64,000 nucleotides of DNA from Dolichospermum sp. DET69 (GTDB taxonomy: Bacteria; Cyanobacteriota; Cyanobacteriia; Cyanobacteriales; Nostocaceae). The translations under genes were made by a program, and so were the position numbers. Where the stretch lies: positions 1,094,501 to 1,158,500 of the forward strand of contig CP070233.1 in NCBI GenBank assembly GCA_017355425.1, in the 5' to 3' direction. Shown one piece after another: positions 45,953-55,165 of the stretch (its first letter is position 1; each line of letters begins with the position of its first letter). The notes below the pieces were generated by a model. The model was given only the letters and a program-made list of their open reading frames with translations, was not told where the DNA came from and did no database searches.

Positions 45953-46447
45953 CTATTCGCCCAATACTGGTAAACTAGCGAACACCTGTTTCACCAATTC
46001 TTGAGTTTTAGTTTCTAAGTATTGCCAATCCACATCACCATATTCATCAATTAAAGTAGTATCAATATCAACCGCTGTATTCTCTGAACTATAATTCAGA
46101 AAACATACTTGATAACACAAATCCCACAAATCTATATTGACTTGTTGTGCGTCACGTTGTAACAGCAAGTGATATCCTGGATGGGGCATGGGCAAACTAG
46201 CCAGAGTTTTTCTAATTTCCTCCGCTTGTATTGGTGTTGCGGTTTCCATTTCTTGCACCAACTGAGTTACCAAGGCTTTTGTTTCATCAGTAGTGTTAGC
46301 AGGCCAAGTCAACACATCTTGGTAAGTCCCTTTCCAGTCAGAGATATCCAACTGCTTGCGAATATTATCAATCACGCGAATAAAAGCAGGTTGCATCAAG
46401 ATTTCAGCTTGTTGCCATGAGGTAGAATTAGTTATCTTAGGTGGCAT
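45953..46447 (-). CDS. Hypothetical protein, 164 residues
   Basis: A mostly helical acidic protein with no signal peptide or membrane segment. Segments such as QPAFIRVIDNIRKQLDISDW, then SLPMPHPGYHLLLQRDAQQV and VDIDTTLIDEYGDVDWQYLE suggest a compact single domain. I recognise no family. The metallophosphoesterase gene follows on the same strand beyond a repeat. Confidence 0.65.
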   Translation of the reverse strand: MPPKITNSTSWQQAEILMQPAFIRVIDNIRKQLDISDWKGTYQDVLTWPANTTDETKALVTQLVQEMETATPIQAEEIRKTLASLPMPHPGYHLLLQRDAQQVNIDLWDLCYQVCFLNYSSENTAVDIDTTLIDEYGDVDWQYLETKTQELVKQVFASLPVLGE

Positions 46448-46612
46448 AGCTAGTAAATAAGGACACTGATAGTAAAATTAACAATTTGGTTCGATGAAAA
46501 AACTATACTTTTAATTTAAATCTTTTCTCAAGATACCTGATTTCAGAAAGAGAAATTTGGAGATATTTATTACTAGCGGCAAAATTAGGCTGTAAAGCTG
46601 GAGAGGGAAATT

Positions 46613-48445
46613 ATGATAGGAAAATTACTAGATCATCGCTACCAAGTCATTCGCGTCTTGGCCACAGGGGGATTTGGACAAACCTATATTGCCCAAGATA
46701 CCAGACGGCCAGGCCACCCCATCTGCGTGGTTAAACACCTGAAACCAGCTAATTCTGACTCTAACATCTTTGTTACTGCTAAACGGCTGTTTAATAGCGA
46801 AGCAGAAACCTTAGAAAAATTGAGCAACCATGACCAAATCCCTAGACTTTTAGCTTATTTTGACGAAAATAAAGAATTTTTTTTAGTCCAAGAATTTATT
46901 GACGGACATACTCTCAACGAAGAACTCATTCCCGGACAGCCTTGGAGTGAAACCCAAGTCATGCAAATGCTACTGGAAATTTTGAGTATTCTGGAGTTTG
47001 TTCACCAAGAAGGTGTAATTCACCGCGACATTAAACCTGATAATATTATTCGCCGGGCGGCTGATTATAAATTAGTTTTAGTAGACTTTGGTGCAGTTAA
47101 ACAATTACGCTCCCCCTTGGTCACGGTAGGCGGACAACAAACGGCTACAGTAGCTATTGGTACGCCTGGCTATATGCCGACAGAACAGGGACAAGGTAAA
47201 CCCCGCCCTAATAGTGATATTTATGCTTTGGGGATTATAGCCATTCAAGCATTAACGGGAGTCCCAGCTAGTCAATTACAAGAAGATCCAGATACAGGGG
47301 AAATGAACTGGCAGCATTTAATTCCTATTAATCCTGAGTTAGTAGCAATTTTAACGAAAATGGTGCGTTACCATTTCAAAGAACGCTATCAAACAGCAAC
47401 AGAAGCCTTACAAGCTTGTCAAGAATTGGTGAATGTCACCCCGGAATTTTCCCAACCCTCCCTATCTGGGCAAATTATTTATCAATCTCCTCAACCCCTA
47501 ACTTCAAGATTTACACAGAAAACAATGGCGGTTTCTCCCGCTAATCATCTTCCTTTGCAACCTGAACCTCAACAATATATTCCCCAAGAATCCAATAAAC
47601 CCGATCCTTTACCTTTATTAATTGGCATATTATTAGTAGGTAGTGTAGCCGCTTTATTTACAAATATATCCCCAAATTTCAAAAATTTAACTGGTAATTG
47701 GAAAGAAGAAAATACCAAATCAACAAATCATTGTATGGCTATAGTTGCAGCTAATTCTAATATTCGTTCTGAACCCAGTGCCATCAATTCTGATAATATT
47801 TTGAAAACCTTGGGTGCAGCTAGTGAATTTGAGGTGACAGGTAAACGGACCAATCGCGGCTGGGTAGAGATTAAACTTTCATCTGGTCGCTTGGCTTGGG
47901 CGCATTCTGATGTAATTTCTAATCGTGAGAAATGGACTGATTGCCGGCGAGATCAAGGTTTGGCTATTCAAACTGTAGATGATATTCCTTTAATTACATC
48001 TCGTCCAGTTCCTCTAGTAACAACAAAACCTATTCTCGAAACTCCCACACCTAAATCATCATTACCACCTGCTGAGAATAAGGAAAAAACGGTGGCAAAA
48101 GCTCGACAAAAATTTGAATCAGGAGATTTAGATGGAGCAATTTCTCTGCTAAAATCAACTTCAGGAAATGCTGTTTCTGGAATCAAAGAAACGGTTGATA
48201 CTGTTAATCAATGGCAGAATGATTGGACAAAAGCCGAAGCTTTAGCTAAGGATATTAATAAAGCCATTGATAATGGTCAATGGGATCAGGTTTTAGCTTA
48301 TCGAGATCATCCCGAAAAGCTCCCGAATATTAAATACTGGCGTGATAAATTAGAGCCAATGTTTAAACAAGCTGCTGAAAATGCCGCTAAACAAGTATTA
48401 CCCCAAGAAAATAAACCCACTCCCACAGAAACGCCAAAAAATTGA
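46613..48445 (+). CDS. Ser/Thr protein kinase with SH3-type domain
   Basis: A 610-residue Hanks-type kinase. Catalytic motifs are intact: glycine loop ATGGFGQTYIA near residue 17, the Lys in CVVKHLKP, catalytic loop IHRDIKPDN near 136, DFG near 159 and GTPGYMPTEQ. After a transmembrane segment (LLIGILLVGSVAALF, near residue 340) comes a bacterial SH3-type domain (ANSNIRSEPSA, GWVEIKLSSGRLAWAHSDVI) and a helical tail. The kinase faces the cytoplasm and the SH3 region the periplasm, where it could bind wall. The FHA protein at 25 kb is a possible reader of its products. Confidence 0.9.
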   Translation: MIGKLLDHRYQVIRVLATGGFGQTYIAQDTRRPGHPICVVKHLKPANSDSNIFVTAKRLFNSEAETLEKLSNHDQIPRLLAYFDENKEFFLVQEFIDGHTLNEELIPGQPWSETQVMQMLLEILSILEFVHQEGVIHRDIKPDNIIRRAADYKLVLVDFGAVKQLRSPLVTVGGQQTATVAIGTPGYMPTEQGQGKPRPNSDIYALGIIAIQALTGVPASQLQEDPDTGEMNWQHLIPINPELVAILTKMVRYHFKERYQTATEALQACQELVNVTPEFSQPSLSGQIIYQSPQPLTSRFTQKTMAVSPANHLPLQPEPQQYIPQESNKPDPLPLLIGILLVGSVAALFTNISPNFKNLTGNWKEENTKSTNHCMAIVAANSNIRSEPSAINSDNILKTLGAASEFEVTGKRTNRGWVEIKLSSGRLAWAHSDVISNREKWTDCRRDQGLAIQTVDDIPLITSRPVPLVTTKPILETPTPKSSLPPAENKEKTVAKARQKFESGDLDGAISLLKSTSGNAVSGIKETVDTVNQWQNDWTKAEALAKDINKAIDNGQWDQVLAYRDHPEKLPNIKYWRDKLEPMFKQAAENAAKQVLPQENKPTPTETPKN

Positions 48446-48452
48446 TAGAAAC

Positions 48453-49178
48453 TTAATCACTATTCAATTGATAGCGGTTCAATTTTTCTTTATATGTTCG
48501 CCAATTGGGCATAAATTGATCCATTAAAGCCTGAAATTTAGCCCCATGAGTGCGTTCTAAAAGATGAGTAATTTCATGCACTATCACATATTCTAAACAT
48601 ATAGGCTCTTTTTTTATCAATTCCAAATTTAACCAAATGCGTTTATCTTGAATATTGCAAGTTCCCCATTTGGTTCTCATAATTTTTATTCCCCATTCAT
48701 TTATATTCACATTAATTACTTTTTCCCATTTAGCTATTAATGGGGGAAGTTCTCTTTTTAATTGTTGACGATACCAAGAATTAAGGACTTTTTGACGTTG
48801 TTCTTTGTCGCTTCCTGGTTTTACATATAAATCCAGATATTGATTATTTCTAATTTCTACTTGGGGAGAATTTTGATAAATTACATTTAATATATAGCTT
48901 TTACCTTGAAAATAATGATTTTCTCCTGATAAATATTCTATGGTTTCTGGGCATAGTTCTGATTGAAATTTACTTTGATTTTTTTTAATCCATGGTAATT
49001 TGGAAATTGCAAATAATCGTACAGATTCATCATTAATATGTAACGGTGTCGCAATCCGCACTCTACCATCTGGAGGATAAACCGCTAAATGTAGGTTTTT
49101 AATATTCTTTCTGACAACATCTATAATTATTTCACCGACGGTTATCTGATAGGTTTGCATAGTTTTATTAGGAGTCAT
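48453..49178 (-). CDS. YgjP-like M48 metallopeptidase
   Basis: A 241-residue metalloprotease of the YgjP/DUF45 family, with the zinc site HEITHLLERTHGAKF near residue 203 and a Trp-rich helix GTCNIQDKRIWLNLEL before it. Such genes commonly accompany type I restriction loci, and here it lies directly downstream of an hsdR remnant on the same strand, probably as the last survivor of that operon. ATG 49178 is used; ATG 49160 (MQTYQI) is possible. It is convergent with the kinase gene, with a 7-base gap. Confidence 0.85.
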   Translation of the reverse strand: MTPNKTMQTYQITVGEIIIDVVRKNIKNLHLAVYPPDGRVRIATPLHINDESVRLFAISKLPWIKKNQSKFQSELCPETIEYLSGENHYFQGKSYILNVIYQNSPQVEIRNNQYLDLYVKPGSDKEQRQKVLNSWYRQQLKRELPPLIAKWEKVINVNINEWGIKIMRTKWGTCNIQDKRIWLNLELIKKEPICLEYVIVHEITHLLERTHGAKFQALMDQFMPNWRTYKEKLNRYQLNSD

Positions 49179-49194
49179 GAGTTAGTTATAATAT

Positions 49195-49347
49195 AGCCAG
49201 GGAATAAATTCCCTGTCTAATAGCGAAAGTACGTTAAAACGTACTATTATTAACAATCTAAATTTATCATCCAACATCAAATAAATAAAATCAAAATAGT
49301 CGGTTTTAACCGACTTTAGCTTTTAGACAGGGAATTTATTCCCTGGC
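49195..49347. repeat. Long palindromic dispersed element, copy B
   Basis: Ends GCCAGGGAATAAATTCCCTG and CAGGGAATTTATTCCCTGGC. Inside are TCTAATAGC, hairpins AGTACGTTAAAACGTACT and AGTCGGTTTTAACCGACT, and then TTTAGACAGGG. Three tandem TTCTGGC heptamers follow. Confidence 0.8.
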
Positions 49348-49381
49348 TTCTGGCTTCTGGCTTCTGGCTTTATCAATTATT

Positions 49382-50422
49382 TTAATAAGTAGGTGTGGTG
49401 TTTTGCAGTTGGGTAATTAAGTCTTGTCCGCTTTTCGTGCGGTAGATGTTTTCGTTGACACCTAAAAAAACGCCTTCGATTTGGTCGTCCAGTTCTTCGC
49501 GGTCGGTGATAATTAAGACACGGGCATTAGGATTAAATTCCCGAATCCATTTGGTTAACCAGACCATTGTTAAGCTTTTTCCACTACCTTGAGTGTGCCA
49601 AATTATGCCACCTTCTTGGCGGTTTATGTGGTCTTGGGCGGCTTTTATGCCTAGATATTGGTGAGAACGACAGAGTTTTTTGATACCACCGTCAAAGAGA
49701 ATAAAGTTATAAATGATGTCGAGAAAGCGGTGTTTTTCGCACAGTTGCAGCAGGTGTTTATCTAAAATTTCTGTGATATGTTGATGACTGTCCTCTTTCC
49801 AAGTTAAATAATATTTTTCTGAGGTTTTTGTTGTTCCATAGCGTAGTCCTTGGGTATCGTTACCTGCTGCGACTAATTGAATTGTATTAAAAAAGGATTC
49901 AATAAATAATGAGGTTTGATTGTCTAGGTTTTGACGGATAGCTTCGGAAACGCTGACGGTGCTGCTTTTGAGTTCGAGAACTGCTAACGCAATACCATTA
50001 ATGTATAAAACTATATCCGGTCGTTTATTATTTTCGCCTTTAATGCTGACTTCTTCGGCGATATAAAAGTCGTTTTTTAAGGGTTCTTGCCAATTTATCA
50101 GGTAAACGCTTTGAGTTTTTTCACTTACTTAGGCTTTGATGTTGATACCGTAACGCAATAAGCCATAAATTTCTTTGTTGATGTTGTAGAGGTTTTGGGT
50201 TGTGTCTGTGGTGAGTTTATTTAGTTCGTGAAGGGCTTTGGTGATGATGTCTTGATCATATTTTTGGGTATCGCGTAAAAATGCGATGAGTAGGTCGGTT
50301 TCAACGTTGCTGTTATTCTCGCGTTTGTGCCAATTTCCTAAGTATGTATAATCTAGTTGTTGCTGGAATAATTGCACTACGCGGTTTTGGGTTGCGCGTT
50401 CTGGTTGTCCGACTTGACTCAT
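49382..50422 (-). pseudogene. hsdR: hsdR (type I restriction subunit R) remnant with internal stop
   Basis: Starting ATG 50422, the frame reads MSQVGQPERATQNRVVQLFQ, typical HsdR. It has an in-frame TAA at 50129-50131, then continues openly as VSEKTQSVYLINWQEPLKND, the nuclease core RPDIVLYINGIALAVLELKS, IIWHTQGSGKSLTMVWL (Walker A) and VLIITDREELDDQIEG, and stops at 49382. About 346 of about 1000 codons remain. The stop replaces what is usually a Glu in this position. Truncation just past the helicase motif II region inactivates it in any case. Confidence 0.88.
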
Positions 50423-50606
50423 TACGTTACTCTTTGTTAATGATGGTTGTTAATGATTTAGATATTTTACTTTGTATTAGTTTGTTGGTGTAATAGTATT
50501 TTTACGTAAAGATGCAAATAATATCTTATATGTTATTATTTAAGATAATTAACTAATTGAGCAAACCATAAAAACATAACTGAAAATTTCCAGGAGAACA
50601 AAATCA

Positions 50607-50712
50607 ATGATCACTTTAGAAATGGCAATTGCTAAAATTAGATAGTGATTTTATCATTTATCGTAAACATCGCAATCAAATCATTCCTTTGATTATGCCA
50701 GATATGGTTTGA
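50607..50712 (+). pseudogene. Fused relic of an antitoxin start and PIN-toxin end
   Basis: ATG 50607, behind CAGGAGA, starts MITLEMAIAKIR then stops. Shifted by one base, the next codons read DSDFIIYRKHRNQIIPLIMP, the end of a PIN toxin (VapC type). A deletion has joined the two genes of a former VapBC-like pair. Confidence 0.6.
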
Positions 50713-50716
50713 GGGT

Positions 50717-51085
50717 CTAATCTTCATCTAAAGTCCTTTCTTCTGGTTCTGTTACTATTGCTAAACCTGCTAAAATTTGTCTAATTCTTTCTTTAGATAA
50801 TGTACCGATTTTCTCCGTTAATAAGGCTTTATCAACTGTAAAAATTTGTGATACATTTACCACGCTTTGTCTATCTAAATTGGCTTCTCCTAATTCTAAT
50901 AAAATATTACCAATTGCTTTAGCTCGTCTCAAGTTAGAAGTTAATGCACAAACTATGACTGTCCTGATTTGAGAACGATTGAATAAGTCATTTTGAATAA
51001 CTACATAAGGACGCAGATAAGCTGGTTCTGAACCTATCGGTTCTCCTAAATCAATCCAGTATATATCACCTTGTTTAATTACCAT
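50717..51085 (-). CDS. MazF/PemK family toxin
   Basis: A 122-residue MazF-type endoribonuclease: KQGDIYWIDLGEPIGSEPAY, then LRPYVVIQNDLFNRSQIRTV, then VNVSQIFTVDKALLTEKIGT, with the conserved RPYVVI and SQ motifs. It cleaves mRNA at short sequences. It overlaps the antitoxin gene by 7 bases. Confidence 0.9.
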   Translation of the reverse strand: MVIKQGDIYWIDLGEPIGSEPAYLRPYVVIQNDLFNRSQIRTVIVCALTSNLRRAKAIGNILLELGEANLDRQSVVNVSQIFTVDKALLTEKIGTLSKERIRQILAGLAIVTEPEERTLDED

Positions 51086-51333
51086 TCTTTTTGTTGTAAT
51101 TTCCCTTGATGATGTCGCATTTCTTCTAACATGATTTGTTCTGGTTCATCTAAACCATCTGCATAAGCTTCATTGATACTTTCTAATATTTGATGATGTT
51201 TTTTACGGTGTAAATATTCCTCGATTGCAATAGCAAATAACTTACTCCGGGGTATTTTCATTTCAGTTGCTAAAGCGTTGACTTGATCATACAATGATTG
51301 TTCTATAGAAATGGCTGTTTTGATGCTGGTCAT
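51079..51333 (-). CDS. Ribbon-helix-helix antitoxin of the MazF toxin
   Basis: An 84-residue protein beginning TSIKTAISIEQSLYDQVNAL, then ATEMKIPRSKLFAIAIEEYL, a CopG-type ribbon-helix-helix, with an acidic, Gln-rich C-terminus for toxin binding. It is first in the operon and should autoregulate. The gap 51334-51576 has a small palindrome and no other gene. Confidence 0.85.
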   Translation of the reverse strand: MTSIKTAISIEQSLYDQVNALATEMKIPRSKLFAIAIEEYLHRKKHHQILESINEAYADGLDEPEQIMLEEMRHHQGKLQQKEW

Positions 51334-51425
51334 TTAGTTATACCTTTTTTATGACTCAGGGTATAACTTGATTTTACTGTGTTTCTATAATTTTGACAAC
51401 CAAGAAACTAATCAACAGATATTGC

Positions 51426-51453
51426 AGGGGTTTAGCATTGCGCTTTACCCCTA
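51426..51453. repeat. Solo end-palindrome of the 53.1/56.5-kb element family
   Basis: AGGGGTTTAGCATTGCGCTTTACCCCTA joins the two ends (GGATTTAGCA and GCTTTACCCCTA types) seen at the borders of 53113-53393 and 56461-56721, with the internal sequence missing. Confidence 0.55.
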
Positions 51454-51576
51454 CCCCGACGCAGGATATGGGTTTTCTACTATATAGTTAAGAATTTGGT
51501 GCGTTACATTATCGTTTTAGCGTAGCTATAGCCGCAGGGCTATACACACCATACGTATCCTTAAATCATATTTATT

Positions 51577-52179
51577 TTATGGTATGATGTCATCTAGTTT
51601 AAGTTTTAAATCTGGAAATAAAGGAGAAAAAATACTATTTCCTAAACGATATTTTTCTTGTTGATATACTCCATTAATTAATTGACAAATTGTTAATGTC
51701 GGTTGTTTAGGATTGCCAATAAATTGGATTCCTCCTAATGCCCGAAAGTCTATTATCCAATATTCTGGTATTTCTAAAAAAGCATATTCTTCTATTTTTC
51801 TGGCATAATCAGCTTGCCAATTTGTACTTACAACTTCTGCAACTAATTTAATGGTATTCCCATTACAAATTATTGGTTCTTTTTGCCAAAGTGGTTCTTG
51901 ATTAAGTTTTATTTTATCTAAAACTATGACATCTGGACGGAGGGCTGTAGCTAACGCAGCAGGAGGTTTAATTAAGCAGGTTTTGGGAATTAACCAGTTT
52001 AATTTATTATGAATAATCTCGGTGTAAATTCTGCCGGCAATATTTCCAGCAACTTCTTCATGGGGTCCTGTTGGTTCGGTGTCTCTGAGTTCTCCGTCAA
52101 TTAGTTCATAGCGGGTATTGTCCCCATATTCAATTAAAAATTGCTCAAAGGTGAGGGTTTTTACTGGGGTGTAAGTCAT
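51577..52179 (-). CDS. Uma2 family (DUF820) endonuclease-like protein
   Basis: A 200-residue Uma2 protein, very common in cyanobacteria: VKTLTFEQFLIEYGDNTRYE, ELIDGELRDTEPTGPHEEV, ALRPDVIVLD, LVAEVVSTNWQADY and IPEYWIIDF. The PD-(D/E)xK-like residues D-x9-ExV are present. The family's role is unknown and members multiply in mobile regions. Confidence 0.9.
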   Translation of the reverse strand: MTYTPVKTLTFEQFLIEYGDNTRYELIDGELRDTEPTGPHEEVAGNIAGRIYTEIIHNKLNWLIPKTCLIKPPAALATALRPDVIVLDKIKLNQEPLWQKEPIICNGNTIKLVAEVVSTNWQADYARKIEEYAFLEIPEYWIIDFRALGGIQFIGNPKQPTLTICQLINGVYQQEKYRLGNSIFSPLFPDLKLKLDDIIP

Positions 52180-52226
52180 AGGTTTATATTGTCTCTGACG
52201 TTGATTTTATTTTAACGAATATTTAA

Positions 52227-52276
52227 GCCAGGGAATAAATTCCCTGTCTAATAGCTGAAGTCGGTTAAAACCGACT
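52227..52276. repeat. Half copy of the long palindromic element (copy C)
   Basis: GCCAGGGAATAAATTCCCTG, TCTAATAGC and hairpin AGTCGGTTAAAACCGACT are present, but the right half is missing. Confidence 0.75.
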
Positions 52277-52318
52277 ATGTTTTTTATTTAGAATATTACC
52301 AGCATAAATTTTTAATTA

Positions 52319-52621
52319 TCATAGTGATGATTGAGATGTAAGTTCTAAAGCAGCCGCTAATATATCATCATCAGATTCTAGCTGATCTAAATTATCTAAT
52401 TTGATATGTTCTATAATTTGACGGTGAGCTATTTCATATTGAATATTTACTAAGGTGCGTGCTATTTGGTGGGTGAGTTTTTGCCAATCTTCAGATGATG
52501 CTGTTGCATCTATATGTTTTAATGCTGTGTAAGCTTCTACTGGTAAATGAGATAAAAATTTTAAGGCTAAAGTAATATTTTGGGCTGGTGTTGTTTCTGC
52601 TATTTTAGATAAATCAATCAT
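52319..52621 (-). CDS. Hypothetical protein in the hsd remnant region
   Basis: A 100-residue acidic helical protein beginning MIDLSKIAETTPAQNITLAL with a tail QLESDDDILAAALELTSQSS. I recognise no family. It begins about 30 bases after the hsdM fragment on the same strand. It may be a small gene that came with the deletion. Confidence 0.55.
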   Translation of the reverse strand: MIDLSKIAETTPAQNITLALKFLSHLPVEAYTALKHIDATASSEDWQKLTHQIARTLVNIQYEIAHRQIIEHIKLDNLDQLESDDDILAAALELTSQSSL

Positions 52622-52650
52622 TTATACTGCACCTAATCATACTTTTCATA

Positions 52651-52848
52651 TTATACAATATCCTGAAAACCCCCACCTTCAGGGACTTCGATAGTGGCAT
52701 CTTCCACACCTGCATATCTGTCAGAAACGTATTTAACAAATAATAAAACCAATACATAATTTTTATACTGAGAGGCATCCATACCCCCCCGCAATTCATC
52801 ACAGCTTTTCCATAAAGAACTGTAAAGTTCACTTTTCTTTATTGCCAT
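52651..52848 (-). pseudogene. hsdM: hsdM (type I modification subunit) N-terminal fragment
   Basis: 65 codons: MAIKKSELYSSLWKSCDELR, then MDASQYKNYVLVLLFVKYVS and VPEGGGFQDIV and stop. This is the diagnostic start of HsdM, which is normally about 500 residues; the methylase motifs are all missing. Together with the hsdR remnant at 49382 and ygjP-like gene at 48453 it marks a decayed type I restriction operon. Confidence 0.88.
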
Positions 52849-53112
52849 TTTGTGTAGTAGCCTCAGATCCCCGACTTATTTAATCAATCCTCTAATTTAT
52901 CATATAGCGGTATGCACTTGAGTAATATACAATCAGCAAATCGTAAAGCCTGTAGGGACGCAGTCCCTGCGCCCAGGATTATATTTCATCTGCGTTTATC
53001 TGCGTTTATCTGCGTTTAATTATTATTATCTAGTTCCCAATCTCTGACTGGGAATGCTACCACAGATTAGGGAAACGAGAAATCAGGTATTTCCCAAAAA
53101 ATATCCCCACCG

Positions 53113-53393
53113 TAGGGGTAAAGCAAGAGCCTCATAGGTGTCAACTTAACATAAAACCGATGTCCCGCCTGGGAATGATAGCGTAGCGTGGCGTAAGCCA
53201 TATTCCCAGTCTAATAGCCAAAGTCATCTAAAGATGACTGAATATCTCGAAAATCTTTAGTCCACTAAAGTGGACTTGAGCTATTAGACAGGGAATTGAT
53301 TCCCTGTCGGGTGTGGAAGCCAAGGGATAAGTAGGGGCGTATTGCAATACGCCCCTACTTAAGTTGACACCAATAAGCACTGCTAAATCCCTA
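53113..53393. mobile_element. 281-bp MITE-like element, copy 1
   Basis: Outer ends are TAGGGGTAAAGCA and TGCTAAATCCCTA. Next are inverted GGTGTCAACTTAA (53138 region) and TTAAGTTGACACC. Inside is the long palindromic element with TCTAATAGC/GCTATTAG and the palindrome GGGGCGTATTGCAATACGCCCC. A 24-base element (ATAGCGTAGCGTGGCGTAAG, 53178 on) is inserted in it. The reverse complement lies at 56461-56721. No open frame is present. Confidence 0.75.
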
Positions 53394-53398
53394 CCTGC

Positions 53399-54058
53399 TT
53401 AGTGCATATCGTCGTATTCTGCCGTTTCCACCCTTCTAGATTCCATCCGTGAGGAAGGTAAAAACTCAGCCCGACGCACGGGATTTAAAGACGGTGTTTG
53501 TCCATTGTAGGGATGAATTACCTGAACAGTCCGGGTAGCCCGCTGTTTGGGTGCAAATAAGGAGAGAACACCAGCCACCACTACACCCCCACCAATAGTC
53601 AACGTAGCACCACCCACAGCCCAAAGCATTGGTGAAGACCACCAGTTATTTTGTTCGGGTTGTTGCTGTGCAGTAACCATTTTTTGTTGATTAGCTTGTT
53701 GAGCTTGCCATTGCTGTTGAGTCCAGCTTTGAGCTTGTACCTGGAATTGTTGGTTTTGTAACTTTAGTTGTTCATTGTCAGTTTTCAACTTCTCTATCTG
53801 CATATTCATTTTCAGCTTTTCCATTTCTAGCCGCTGATCAGAATTAGGAGCGGTTGGGGGCTGATTAGAATAGACAGGTTGCCCATAATTACCATACTGC
53901 ATAGGGGGCTGCATCATCTGGGGTGCCATGACTGTCCCCGGCATTTGGGGGCTGACAGCAAAGTTAGATGATAGAGGGGTATTTGTCCCTTTCAGCAAGA
54001 CTAAAGCCGCTAACCCAGCTACCGCGACTCCGCCAATAAATGCCATACTTTCACTCAT
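53399..54058 (-). CDS. Membrane protein with Gln-rich coiled coil
   Basis: A 219-residue protein with an N-terminal hydrophobic segment (MAFIGGVAVAGLAALVLL), a Pro/Met/Gln-rich stretch (residues 35-70), a coiled coil of Met/Lys/Leu heptads (residues 75-110), and a second transmembrane segment near residue 150 (TLTIGGGVVVAGVLSLF). A basic tail follows. I recognise no family. It may be a membrane scaffold. It lies upstream of no operon partner; trpA begins about 230 bases away on the same strand. Confidence 0.65.
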   Translation of the reverse strand: MSESMAFIGGVAVAGLAALVLLKGTNTPLSSNFAVSPQMPGTVMAPQMMQPPMQYGNYGQPVYSNQPPTAPNSDQRLEMEKLKMNMQIEKLKTDNEQLKLQNQQFQVQAQSWTQQQWQAQQANQQKMVTAQQQPEQNNWWSSPMLWAVGGATLTIGGGVVVAGVLSLFAPKQRATRTVQVIHPYNGQTPSLNPVRRAEFLPSSRMESRRVETAEYDDMH

Positions 54059-54290
54059 TGCTGTTACCCCTCAAATCCTAATGAACAGTAACTCAGTTGT
54101 AACTGATGCACTCTCTCACACATAATTTTTTGCCTACTTCGATATTATATTAAAAGTCAAGATAACCCAGTGTATTAGTTAGTTTTTTTTCTATCCTAAG
54201 ATATGCTGTTATTATTTAAGACGATTACAGTCAAATTGTCCAGTAAAAAATAACAAAAAAATACACTGTCTCTCAATTTCTCTCTTGGGT

Positions 54291-55094
54291 TTAAGAGGGA
54301 TTTTTGATGGCTGTCTTGAGACTTTGGCAAAATTGAGCGATCGCTTCTAATCCCTGTTCTGGTGTGCCTTCTGCCAGTCGCTTCACAATGGCACTACCGA
54401 CAATTGCGGCATCTGCGCCCCATGCTTTCACTTGTCGCGCTTGCTCAACATCAGAAATCCCAAACCCAACACCGATAGGTTTATCTGTCACATGACGAAT
54501 TTGCTGGAGCAAATCAGAAACTCGTCCTTGTAGTTCGGTTCGGATTCCTGTGACACCAGTAACACTGACCAAATAGATAAATCCTTGGGAGGCGCGAGCG
54601 ATCGCTTCTATTCTTTCAGGAGAACTCGTAGGAGCTACCAATAAGGTTAAATCTATTCCCATTTCTGCCGCTGGTTTGATTAGTCCTGCTGACTCTTCCA
54701 AGGGCAAATCAGGCACAACTAAACCGGATACTCCAGCATCTTTAATTTGTCCCAGAAACTTATCCACGCCTCGATATAAAATCGGATTGTAATAGGTAAA
54801 TAAAATAATAGGCGATCGCAAACTCGGACTAATGCCTTTGAGCATTTCTAATACTTGCTCTAAAGTAGTCCCCCGTGCCAAAGCGCGAGTAGCCGCAGCT
54901 TGAATCACTGGACCATCAGCCAAAGGATCAGAATAGGGTACACCCAACTCAATAATATCAGCGCCAGAATTATCTAGAACCTGCAAAGCCTTAGCTGTAG
55001 TTTCTAAATCTGGATCACCAGCCGTAATAAAGGGAATCAACGCGCATTCTTGATTCCGTCTCAAATTTTCAAAGCAACGAGAAATAGCAGTCAT
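54291..55094 (-). CDS. trpA: Tryptophan synthase alpha chain
   Basis: A 267-residue alpha subunit, which cleaves indole-3-glycerol phosphate. Motifs: [20 protein letters not shown], then [20 protein letters not shown] with the catalytic Asp and Glu, [15 protein letters not shown] and [14 protein letters not shown]. Length is standard. trpB is not in this window, as is normal in cyanobacteria. A DUF3007 gene and ndhL lie upstream on the same strand. Confidence 0.96.
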   Translation of the reverse strand: MTAISRCFENLRRNQECALIPFITAGDPDLETTAKALQVLDNSGADIIELGVPYSDPLADGPVIQAAATRALARGTTLEQVLEMLKGISPSLRSPIILFTYYNPILYRGVDKFLGQIKDAGVSGLVVPDLPLEESAGLIKPAAEMGIDLTLLVAPTSSPERIEAIARASQGFIYLVSVTGVTGIRTELQGRVSDLLQQIRHVTDKPIGVGFGISDVEQARQVKAWGADAAIVGSAIVKRLAEGTPEQGLEAIAQFCQSLKTAIKNPS

Positions 55095-55165
55095 TTGGGC
55101 TAGTCAGTGGTTAGTGGTCAGTGGTCAGTGGTCAAGAAACAACTGACAACTGAACAATAATAACC

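Noticed and set aside
52614-52832. 72-codon minus-strand frame
   Set aside because: It is a shifted frame over the hsdM fragment, whose own frame matches HsdM exactly.
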